A DNA stretch of 5,219 bases from Methanocorpusculum sp. (lineage in GTDB: Archaea > Halobacteriota > Methanomicrobia > Methanomicrobiales > Methanocorpusculaceae). Numbering within the stretch: position 1 is the first letter of the stretch; each line of letters starts with the position of its first letter. Of the stretch, positions 1 through 5,117 are shown piece by piece. Made by a program: the position numbers and the translations under genes. The stretch lies in assembly GCA_029986255.1 (NCBI GenBank), contig DALTYD010000043.1:1-5219 (forward strand), in the 5' to 3' direction. The notes under the pieces are model-generated. The model saw nothing but the letters and a program-made list of their open reading frames with translations, had not been told where the DNA came from and made no database searches.

Positions 1-133
1 AAATATTCTCTATAAGAATTCCTGAAAAATCGAAAATTGAATTTATAATATTTCTAACAAATCATTTTAGTCTAGTCTCATCGATTGGGTTTTCTGTGTC
101 CATCAATTTGGCGAGTGATTCTATTCTTTTGAG

Positions 134-167
134 AAGTATTTTTGTAAAAATTATTACAAAAGTATTT
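134..167 (-). terminator. Hairpin just downstream of the nfnB stop, possible operon terminator
   Basis: An inverted repeat pairs 137-147 (TATTTTTGTAA on the plus strand) with 154-164 (TTACAAAAGTA) around a 6-nt loop at 148-153. One position is a mismatch or wobble, and the pairing can extend weakly outward to 134-136/165-167. It starts about three bases after the nfnB stop codon, a natural place for a 3'-end structure. The stem is almost all A-T and no long T-run follows it on the minus strand. It may therefore be an mRNA 3' stabilising hairpin or chance in AT-rich DNA. Confidence 0.35.
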
Positions 168-1523
168 TTAGAACTCTGAACTCTCGCATAGCATTTTATT
201 TATTTCTTGAACGGCCTTCTTTGCTGTACCCATTGCAAGGATCACAGTTGCCGCACCGTTCGCGACATCTCCTCCTGCGTACACCTTTGGAATCGATGTC
301 TGACCGTGGTCACTTATAGCGACACTCCCATTTTTGTTGAGGAATAGATTGGGTAACATGCGTAAAAGTAATGGATTTGGACCTTGACCTATAGCCTCTA
401 CGACCATGTCCGCGTCAATCGTGAAATTACTTCCATCGATCGGTGTATATGAACAGCGTCCATCCGCATCTCGACAATCCCTCTTCATCCTGATCGCTTC
501 AATACCTATGACCTTCTTGTTTTCGCCTTCGATGAATGCTACGGGATTTGTACAGAATAGGAATTCAATTCCTTCTTCTTTTGCATGCCGTACTTCTTCC
601 ATCCGGGCTGGCATATCTGCCTCCTGACGGCGATACATCAGAGTAACTGCAGCACCCATTCGTCGTGCCACTCTGGCCGCATCCATGGCGACATTACCCC
701 CACCTATGACCACGACCTTCTTTCCTTTTTTCACTGGTGTATCCATTTCTGGAAATCTATGTGCTCCCATTAAATTCACTCTAGTTAGTAACTCATTTGC
801 TGAGTAGATTCCACAAAGATTCTCACCGGGTAATCCTATGAAGTGTGGAAGCCCAGCTCCTGTTCCGAGGAATATGGCATCGTAATCGAGTAGTTCATCG
901 ATTGGAACACTGCGACCAACCACATAGTTTGTTTTAATTTCAACTCCAAGTTTTTTTACCTGTTCTATTTCAGTTTGGACAATGTCTTTTGGGAGTCGAA
1001 ACGAAGGAATCCCATACATCAATACCCCTCCTGCTTCATGCAGAGACTCAAATACAGTTACGGTATGACCAAGCCTGGCAAGCTCTGATGCTGCCGCAAG
1101 ACCTGCAGGTCCTGATCCCACTACTGCAATTTTTTTTCCAGTTGTGGAGTCTCTCATCGGTGTTTCAATACCTTCATCTCTCTCCCAGTCGGCGATGAAG
1201 CGTTCTAGATTGCCAATGGAGATTGGTACATTTTTCTTCCCAAGCACACATGCTCCTTGGCATTGTGTCTCCTGTGGACATACGCGGCCACAAATTGCCG
1301 GAAACATATTATCTTTCCTAATAATCCTTGCCGCCTCGCGAAATTTACCTATTCCACAAGCATGAATGAATGCGGGAATATCAACTCCTATGGGGCATCC
1401 CTCTACACACGTTGGTTTCTTGCACTGAATACAACGTGCAGCCTCAGCGCGAGCCTCTTGATCCGAAAATCCGAGATCAACCTCATTGAAATCTGCTATT
1501 CGTTGTATTGCATCTCTCTCCAT
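168..1523 (-). CDS. nfnB: NfnB / SudA / GltA-like NAD(P)-binding iron-sulfur flavoprotein, large subunit
   Basis: This is the large subunit of an NfnAB-type complex: ferredoxin-dependent NADP reductase, sulfide dehydrogenase alpha subunit, or glutamate synthase small-chain-like protein. It is predicted to be cytoplasmic. Numbering the 451-residue form, the N-terminal domain has two cysteine sets for [4Fe-4S] clusters: C31, C34, C39, C43 followed by Pro, and C78, C82, C88, C92. A dinucleotide fold for FAD follows with GSGPAG at 136-141 and a strand ending VFE near 159. A second fold for NAD(P)H has GGGNVAMD at 274-281 followed by YRR at 297-299. The C-terminal YAGGDVANGAATV motif near 415-427 completes the FAD site. 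Length is normal for the family and no key residue is missing. The start at 1523 is chosen because AGGAG lies 8 nt upstream, at the end of nfnA. In-frame ATGs at 1544 and 1550 would add 7 or 9 residues and overlap nfnA, but lack a clear ribosome binding site. The family assignment is firm; the physiological electron carriers cannot be read from sequence alone. Confidence 0.93.
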   Translation of the reverse strand: MERDAIQRIADFNEVDLGFSDQEARAEAARCIQCKKPTCVEGCPIGVDIPAFIHACGIGKFREAARIIRKDNMFPAICGRVCPQETQCQGACVLGKKNVPISIGNLERFIADWERDEGIETPMRDSTTGKKIAVVGSGPAGLAAASELARLGHTVTVFESLHEAGGVLMYGIPSFRLPKDIVQTEIEQVKKLGVEIKTNYVVGRSVPIDELLDYDAIFLGTGAGLPHFIGLPGENLCGIYSANELLTRVNLMGAHRFPEMDTPVKKGKKVVVIGGGNVAMDAARVARRMGAAVTLMYRRQEADMPARMEEVRHAKEEGIEFLFCTNPVAFIEGENKKVIGIEAIRMKRDCRDADGRCSYTPIDGSNFTIDADMVVEAIGQGPNPLLLRMLPNLFLNKNGSVAISDHGQTSIPKVYAGGDVANGAATVILAMGTAKKAVQEINKMLCESSEF

Positions 1524-1528
1524 TTCTA

Positions 1529-2374
1529 CTACTCCTGCCTGCATCTGCATTCATGCTGTATCTCATGATACACCATTGATTTCTTCTCTTCGGCAACGTA
1601 CATCTGTTGACGCGCCATCAGATCGTCCCAGTCAACCAGATGAGCATCAAACTCTGGTCCATCTACACATGCAAATTTCATCTTTCCATCCACGATAACT
1701 CGGCAGGATCCACACATTCCAGTTCCATCTATCATTATTGGATTTAACGAAGCGTACGTTTTGATGCCGTATGGTTTGGTGATGGCACTTGTTGCTTTCA
1801 TCATAACGCTAGGACCAATAACCCATACCTTATCGATTGTTCTGCCCCGCTCGCAGAGTGTTTGAAGCGGAGTGCTGACAAACCCTTTGATGCCATATGA
1901 TCCATCATCAGTTGTTACAAGCAACTCGTCGCAAATAGATCGCATTTCATCTTCAAGAATTAGTAAAATCTTGTTACGTGCACCGATAATCCCAATAACA
2001 TAGTTTCCAGCGGTTTTCGCTGCATGAGCAATAATTGGTAGAGAAGCAATACCTACCCCTCCTCCTACAATCACCACTGTTTCAGATCCTTTGGAAATTC
2101 CACTTGGCATTCCAAGGGGCCCAACTACATCCTGCAAATAGTTTCCGGATGTGAGAGTTGAAAGATGTTTTGTTGTCGTTCCAACTACCATATATAATAT
2201 TCGAATTAAATCATTATCTACTCCTGAAATTGTCAGAGGAATACGTTCTCCTGTCTTGTTGGGATGAATAATGCAAAATTGTCCTGCCTGTGAATTGCGT
2301 GCGATTTGTGGTGCCCGAATCCACATCTCAAAAATTGTCTCTGACAAAGCGTGCGCTTTTACTATTTCGTACAT
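1529..2374 (-). CDS. nfnA: NfnA / SudB-like FAD and [2Fe-2S] oxidoreductase, small subunit
   Basis: This is the small subunit partner of the downstream gene, in the ferredoxin-NADP reductase-like superfamily with dihydroorotate dehydrogenase electron-transfer subunits. The 281-residue protein opens with the beta-barrel FAD domain, containing AGQF at 30-33 and the flavin motif RIPLTIS at 44-50. A nucleotide-binding domain follows with VIVGGGVGIA at 101-110. The C-terminal cluster segment has D216, C221, C224 and C236 followed by VDGPEFD. Sulfide dehydrogenase from Pyrococcus is known for an unusual [2Fe-2S] cluster with one Asp and three Cys ligands, and the same set is present here. The reading frame is open to an ATG at 2494, but 2374 is preferred. 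There the protein begins MYEIVKAHAL as family members do, and GGAGTGA lies upstream (GGAG 10 nt from the ATG). The longer form would add 40 unlike residues, some encoded by a tetranucleotide repeat. It is followed after 5 nt by nfnB, so the pair is co-transcribed and probably translationally coupled. Whether it serves ferredoxin:NADP transhydrogenation, sulfur reduction or glutamate synthesis is not decided by the sequence. Confidence 0.92.
   Translation of the reverse strand: MYEIVKAHALSETIFEMWIRAPQIARNSQAGQFCIIHPNKTGERIPLTISGVDNDLIRILYMVVGTTTKHLSTLTSGNYLQDVVGPLGMPSGISKGSETVVIVGGGVGIASLPIIAHAAKTAGNYVIGIIGARNKILLILEDEMRSICDELLVTTDDGSYGIKGFVSTPLQTLCERGRTIDKVWVIGPSVMMKATSAITKPYGIKTYASLNPIMIDGTGMCGSCRVIVDGKMKFACVDGPEFDAHLVDWDDLMARQQMYVAEEKKSMVYHEIQHECRCRQE
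1532..1536 (-). promoter_or_regulatory. Ribosome binding site for nfnB inside the nfnA 3' end
   Basis: On the minus strand AGGAG at 1536-1532 overlaps the last codons of nfnA, immediately before its TAG stop. It lies 8 nt upstream of the ATG at 1523. The placement favours translational coupling and favours 1523 over the ATGs at 1544 and 1550, which lie upstream of this site. Confidence 0.6.
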
Positions 2375-2381
2375 TAGTATT

Positions 2382-2388
2382 TCACTCC
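2382..2388 (-). promoter_or_regulatory. Ribosome binding site that decides the nfnA start
   Basis: On the minus strand GGAGTGA occupies 2388-2382, a near match to the archaeal anti-16S complement GGAGGTGA. It lies 7 nt (from its end) before the ATG at 2374. It supports that codon over the in-frame ATG at 2494, which has no comparable site. Confidence 0.7.
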
Positions 2389-2410
2389 ACAGTTCTACCT
2401 GGGAAATTTT

Positions 2411-2432
2411 ATGTATGTATGTATGTATGTAT
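2411..2432. repeat. Tetranucleotide microsatellite, five ATGT units plus AT
   Basis: Plus-strand ATGT is repeated five times without error and followed by AT, 37 bp upstream of the chosen nfnA start. It lies in the leader or promoter region of the operon. In the longer, rejected start form it would encode alternating Tyr-Ile-His residues. A run of this purity is uncommon in compact archaeal genomes and is a plausible slippage site. Confidence 0.9.
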
Positions 2433-2549
2433 TGAATTTCTGAGAACTTTAACTGACCGGACTTGTTTAGTAGATTGATGAAAAACGAATGCAAATCGCA
2501 AAAATACTACAGAAAATTGTTTGGAGTTCTCCGCCTCATCTTTGCAATA

Positions 2550-2562
2550 GAATATATTGGAA
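2550..2562 (-). promoter_or_regulatory. Possible TATA-box promoter for nfnA-nfnB
   Basis: On the minus strand TTTCCAATATATT reads as an A-rich/TATA-like element. Transcription would start near 2527 and give a leader of about 150 nt that includes the ATGT repeat. Alternatives are TTTATAT at 2599-2593, and an AT-rich stretch just downstream of the repeat near 2405-2415 that would give a very short leader. No candidate stands out, so the assignment is tentative. Confidence 0.25.
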
Positions 2563-2793
2563 ATGGATAATCGGTTGGCATTGATGAAATCAAATATAAA
2601 TAAATGCCGGATGAGGTTATATCCATGGTGGCTGGTTTTTTCCTATCTAATCATTAGCGACTCTAGATCATTGTTTCCTCCATCTTATCTTATCTCCGAG
2701 AGGGTTGTTGTTCATCTTTCATACATAGCAATTGTATTGGAGTCTTTTGGAACTCCATACTATACTTGTTACTTAGGTTATCAAATATCTCAC

Positions 2794-2816
2794 CCGAAAC
2801 TGTTTCGGATTTTTTT
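2794..2816 (+). terminator. Intrinsic-type terminator hairpin with T7 tail, plus strand
   Basis: CCGAAA (2794-2799), loop CTG, then TTTCGG (2803-2808) form a perfect 6-bp stem. It is followed by A and seven T (2810-2816). This is the textbook shape of an intrinsic terminator on the plus strand. No recognised plus-strand gene precedes it, so it either ends an unannotated RNA or stops antisense transcription between the two divergent units. The reverse orientation is less likely because no T-run flanks the other side. Confidence 0.5.
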
Positions 2817-3132
2817 CAATTTTCCGAAGTTTTTCTATTTTATAGCCATTTAAACTCTATTTAGAGTTGTCAGTATTTCTATTCTGGATCCTGGATCCAA
2901 CAGTAATTGGAATGAGATCTTTCTTGTCTCTGAGATGATGCTCCCTCTACAAATGTATGAATTTGCTGCTATTATGCTCAACCTCTAGTACATCTGAATG
3001 TGGTTCTTTTTGGGATATGTGTATGCATTGAGTTTCTGGCATATGTTGATACCCAGTGAATCATTGTATGATTGTATGCTTTGGGGATACATTGGAACTA
3101 AAAAATATATTTTTGAAAATAAAACATAAATC

Positions 3133-3140
3133 TTAAATAA
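3133..3140 (+). promoter_or_regulatory. Candidate TATA box for tRNA-Trp
   Basis: TTAAATAA lies about 33-40 nt before the first base of the tRNA. That would put the start site near 3160-3166 and leave a short 5' leader for RNase P. A second AT-rich element, ATTATATA at 3157-3164, is too close to the tRNA for the usual archaeal spacing. Confidence 0.4.
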
Positions 3141-3172
3141 ATTGATGCAGACATTAATTATATAGAACAGAT

Positions 3173-3359
3173 GGGGTCGTGGCCTAGTCTGGAATGGCGA
3201 CGGGCTCCAGCGGTCTTAGCGTATGATGAACTATTGGGTCTACTGATTGGTACATGATGACCCGTTGGAGCGCTGATGCAAAGTATTGGCTCTCTATCAT
3301 ATTCGTATTCGCTTGTCGGAGAGACCCGTCGATCGTGAGTTCAAATCTCACCGACCTCA
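3173..3359 (+). tRNA. tRNA-Trp (CCA anticodon) with a 113-nt intron
   Basis: Exons 3173-3210 and 3324-3359 join to a 74-nt tRNA. The acceptor stem GGGGTCG (3173-3179) pairs with CGACCTC (3352-3358, one G-U), with discriminator A3359 and no encoded CCA. The D stem is GCC/GGC (3182-3184/3196-3198), with a U-U at the fourth pair. The anticodon stem ACGGG (3200-3204) pairs with CCCGT (3325-3329). The loop reads CT-CCA-G, so the anticodon is CCA at 3207-3209. The T arm is GTGAG/CTCAC (3335-3339/3347-3351) around TTCAAAT. The splice sites form a bulge-helix-bulge: helix CTCC (3205-3208) with GGAG (3318-3321), and 3-nt bulges AGC (3209-3211) and AGA (3322-3324). This places the intron after position 37, the usual archaeal site for the tRNA splicing endonuclease. 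It is read opposite to both flanking protein genes. Confidence 0.96.
3211..3323 (+). ncRNA. tRNA-Trp intron carrying a box C/D 2'-O-methylation guide RNA
   Basis: All four boxes are perfect and correctly ordered: C ATGATGA (3223-3229), D' CTGA (3243-3246), C' ATGATGA (3254-3260), D CTGA (3273-3276). The guide spacers are 13 and 12 nt, matching archaeal C/D RNAs. The D guide pairs with 3204-3213 over ten positions (one G-U), and its fifth base from box D (G3268) faces C3207, tRNA position C34. The D' guide pairs with 3322-3328 over seven positions (one G-U), and its fifth base (G3238) faces C3325, tRNA position 39. Pre-tRNA-Trp introns of Haloferax and other euryarchaea are known to guide methylation at 34 and 39 with L7Ae, Nop5 and fibrillarin. 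This intron fits that family; the proteins are not in the window. The intron strands 3218-3221 and 3310-3313 can also pair, extending the splice-site structure. Confidence 0.93.
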
Positions 3360-3361
3360 CG

Positions 3362-3366
3362 TTTTT
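3362..3366 (+). terminator. T5 terminator after tRNA-Trp
   Basis: A run of five T begins two bases after the discriminator base of the tRNA. Archaeal RNA polymerase terminates efficiently at such runs, and stable RNA genes often end this way. Confidence 0.55.
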
Positions 3367-3671
3367 GTAGGTATCTTTTCTTTGGCATTTAGCAGATTAT
3401 CTAGATGAATTGATGTTTCTAACGAATATCAGAATACTATTTCCATCGTCGAGATGGCGCAGGTATCTGGAATGGTGAATCTTTAGTGTTTTTCAAGGTT
3501 TGAGGGAGGGAGCTTAAGCAATCTATTCATGTTTTTTATTCCATCCAACTTAAAACTGTTTGATTCAAGCTTTAGCCTCTTAGTGGTATTCTGAGTTTAT
3601 ATTGTCATATCCTAGACTGAACTAGTGTACCTCGTTATTATACTTGATAGATTGGGTTATCATAATGAAGA
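3367..3671. other. Gene-free stretch between tRNA-Trp and glmM
   Basis: I see no convincing reading frame or RNA gene here. There is a T6 run at 3532-3537, a small palindrome GCTTAAGC at 3512-3519 and a G-rich patch at 3502-3510, none of which forms a clear unit. The tRNA and glmM converge on this segment, so it should contain the glmM transcription end, but no strong hairpin or minus-strand T-run follows the glmM stop. Confidence 0.55.
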
Positions 3672-5048
3672 TTATTCACTGTATCTTGCGATTTCTTCAA
3701 GTATTTCGTTCATGAGCTCTTTTGCTTTGAGAGGATTTTTGGATTCTGTGTAGATACGGATGAGCGGCTCAGTTCCCGATGGTCGGATAAGTGCCCATGC
3801 ATCGTTGTGGGAAATACGAATGCCGTCGCAGGTGTCAATTGGGTAATCTTTGAAGTAGTCTTTCATGTGTCCGGTGATTTTTTCGGCCCGATTGGTCTTG
3901 AATTTTTCCTGATACATAGTGAATGATGGAAGATCGTTGATAAGGGTCGAGAGTGGGAATGTTTGTTTAGCCACGAGATTCAGCATGATTGCTGCGCTCA
4001 TACCTCCATCTCTACATAATTGATGGGTTGGATAGATTATTCCTCCATTTCCTTCCCCTCCAATGATAACTGGTTTTCCTTCTTTAAGGAGTTTATGCAT
4101 GGTACGGGCAGTGTAGATGCTACCAACTGCAGTATATTTAGTGCTGCAACCATAGCTCGTAGCAATTGTTTCCACGATTTTTGAGGTGCTGATAGGAGTT
4201 ACAACGATGCCTCCTGGTTTTTTACGGCAGAAATATGAAGTAATCAGGCCGAATGCGATGTTTCCATCTATGAATTTTCCCTGTTCATCAACAAAAACAG
4301 CGCGATCTGCATCCCCGTCATGAGCGACACCAAACGCAGCATGAGTCTCGATGACTTTTGTGGATAGGTGTGTAAGCCCTTCAGCAGTTGGTTCTGGTAG
4401 GCGTCCAGGGAATGTTCCATCGAATAATCCGTTAATTATATATACATTTGCCCCAAGTCTTCGGAGGATTTCTGGAGTGGTTGCAGAGGAGGGACCATTT
4501 CCGGGATCGACAACAACAGTGAGATCATGACCGCAGTTTGGAGGAAATTGAGATACAATTGCATTAATATAGAGATTGCGAGCCTCTTGATCAAATGTTG
4601 TTATACCGAGTTTGTTCCATGAAGCTGTGATGAATTTGTTTTGAATCATGATTTGTTCAAGTTGTATAATCCGCTCATCACTCATTTCAGTTCCATCCGC
4701 ATCGATGATTTTAATGCCATTGTACTCTGGTGGATTGTGGGAGGCAGTAATCATCACTCCTCCGTCAAGATGACGGTTGAGTACGAGATACTGCAGACAC
4801 GGTGTTGGAACAATTCCAAAGTTGATGACATTGCATCCACAGGTGATGAGGCCTGCCTCGACAGTTGCTGAGAGAGCTTGGCCAGAAGTGCGGGTATCCC
4901 GTCCGAGTCCAATGGTTTTTTTAGGGCCGATCATAGTGCCAAATGCTTCTGCTATTTCTAAAGCTAGTTTTGGTGTCATGTCAATACCAGTTACCCCACG
5001 AACTCCATTGGTTCCAAAATATTGTTTTTTAAGTTTTTTGTGTTCCAT
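3672..5048 (-). CDS. glmM: Phosphoglucosamine mutase / phosphomannomutase, alpha-D-phosphohexomutase family
   Basis: The predicted reaction is interconversion of glucosamine-6-phosphate and glucosamine-1-phosphate, the step before UDP-GlcNAc synthesis. In archaea UDP-GlcNAc supplies surface glycans and glycoproteins. The 458-residue protein has the full four-domain layout. The N-terminal FGTNGVRG motif is at 11-18. The phosphoserine loop TASHNPPEYNG is at 101-111, with catalytic Ser103. The Mg-binding loop DGDADR is at 244-249. The sugar-recognition loop GEGNGG is at 331-336, and the phosphate-binding loop RPSGTEP is at 422-428. The GEGNGG form rather than GEESGG, together with the FGTNGVRG start, points to archaeal GlmM more than to a mannose or glucose phosphomutase. 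Archaeal members can be broad, so PMM/PGM activity is not excluded. The first ATG suits the family's N-terminus. No Shine-Dalgarno sequence is visible before it, and a TATA-like element about 40 nt upstream suggests a short leader. The gene appears intact and monocistronic. Confidence 0.93.
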   Translation of the reverse strand: MEHKKLKKQYFGTNGVRGVTGIDMTPKLALEIAEAFGTMIGPKKTIGLGRDTRTSGQALSATVEAGLITCGCNVINFGIVPTPCLQYLVLNRHLDGGVMITASHNPPEYNGIKIIDADGTEMSDERIIQLEQIMIQNKFITASWNKLGITTFDQEARNLYINAIVSQFPPNCGHDLTVVVDPGNGPSSATTPEILRRLGANVYIINGLFDGTFPGRLPEPTAEGLTHLSTKVIETHAAFGVAHDGDADRAVFVDEQGKFIDGNIAFGLITSYFCRKKPGGIVVTPISTSKIVETIATSYGCSTKYTAVGSIYTARTMHKLLKEGKPVIIGGEGNGGIIYPTHQLCRDGGMSAAIMLNLVAKQTFPLSTLINDLPSFTMYQEKFKTNRAEKITGHMKDYFKDYPIDTCDGIRISHNDAWALIRPSGTEPLIRIYTESKNPLKAKELMNEILEEIARYSE

Positions 5049-5087
5049 AGGCAGTTTTTCTATTGTAGTATATTTGGATGATGAACG

Positions 5088-5095
5088 ATTATAAA
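5088..5095 (-). promoter_or_regulatory. Candidate TATA box for glmM
   Basis: On the minus strand TTTATAAT lies at 5095-5088. With the usual spacing of about 25 nt, transcription would begin near 5066 and give a leader of roughly 18 nt. This fits the absence of a ribosome binding site before the ATG at 5048. Confidence 0.45.
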
Positions 5096-5117
5096 TATCG
5101 ATAAAAGAGAAGGAAAT

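Larger units (their letters stand above)
2433..3172. other. Long AT-rich stretch without a convincing protein gene
   Basis: This region separates the divergently read nfnA and tRNA-Trp. It must hold the promoters of both. A plus-strand frame at 2557-2853 (TTG start; first ATG 2563) could encode about 98 residues, but it has no ribosome binding site, an unremarkable hydrophobic/aromatic composition, and a terminator-like hairpin inside it. I do not call it a gene. Other items are that hairpin (2794-2816), a 6-bp stem at 2738-2743/2752-2757, a short GGATCC-containing duplication at 2886-2898 and a doubled ATTGTATG near 3065-3080. Confidence 0.6.

Noticed and set aside
62..103. Minus-strand mini-frame MDTENPIDETRLK downstream of nfnB, open further upstream without a start
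   Set aside because: Only 13 codons follow the ATG, there is no ribosome binding site, and the upstream part overlaps the post-stop hairpin. It could be a gene remnant but nothing supports that.
2375..2494. 40-residue N-terminal extension of nfnA from the ATG at 2494
   Set aside because: The extension does not resemble the family, includes residues encoded by the ATGT repeat, and lacks a ribosome binding site, whereas the ATG at 2374 has GGAGTGA and a family-like N-terminus.
2507..2581. 24-codon minus-strand upstream frame starting MPTDYPFPIY in the nfnA leader region
   Set aside because: It has no ribosome binding site or known leader-peptide features, and the transcription start may lie within it.
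2557..2853. Plus-strand frame of about 98 residues with hydrophobic, aromatic-rich composition
   Set aside because: It begins with TTG (first ATG 2563), has no ribosome binding site, shows no recognisable motif, and contains a terminator-type hairpin with T7 within the frame.
2885..2898. CTGGATC repeated twice, forming paired GGATCC palindromes
   Set aside because: It is too short and isolated to indicate an operator, attachment site or mobile element.
2935..2997. Possible second C/D RNA: ATGATGC at 2935-2941 and CTGA at 2994-2997
   Set aside because: Box C is imperfect, no D' or C' pair lies between them, the spacing is too long for a single-guide archaeal RNA, and there is no flanking stem.
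3173..3359. tRNA-Trp gene as an integration attachment site
   Set aside because: No repeat of the tRNA 3' end is seen downstream within the window, and no integrase is present.
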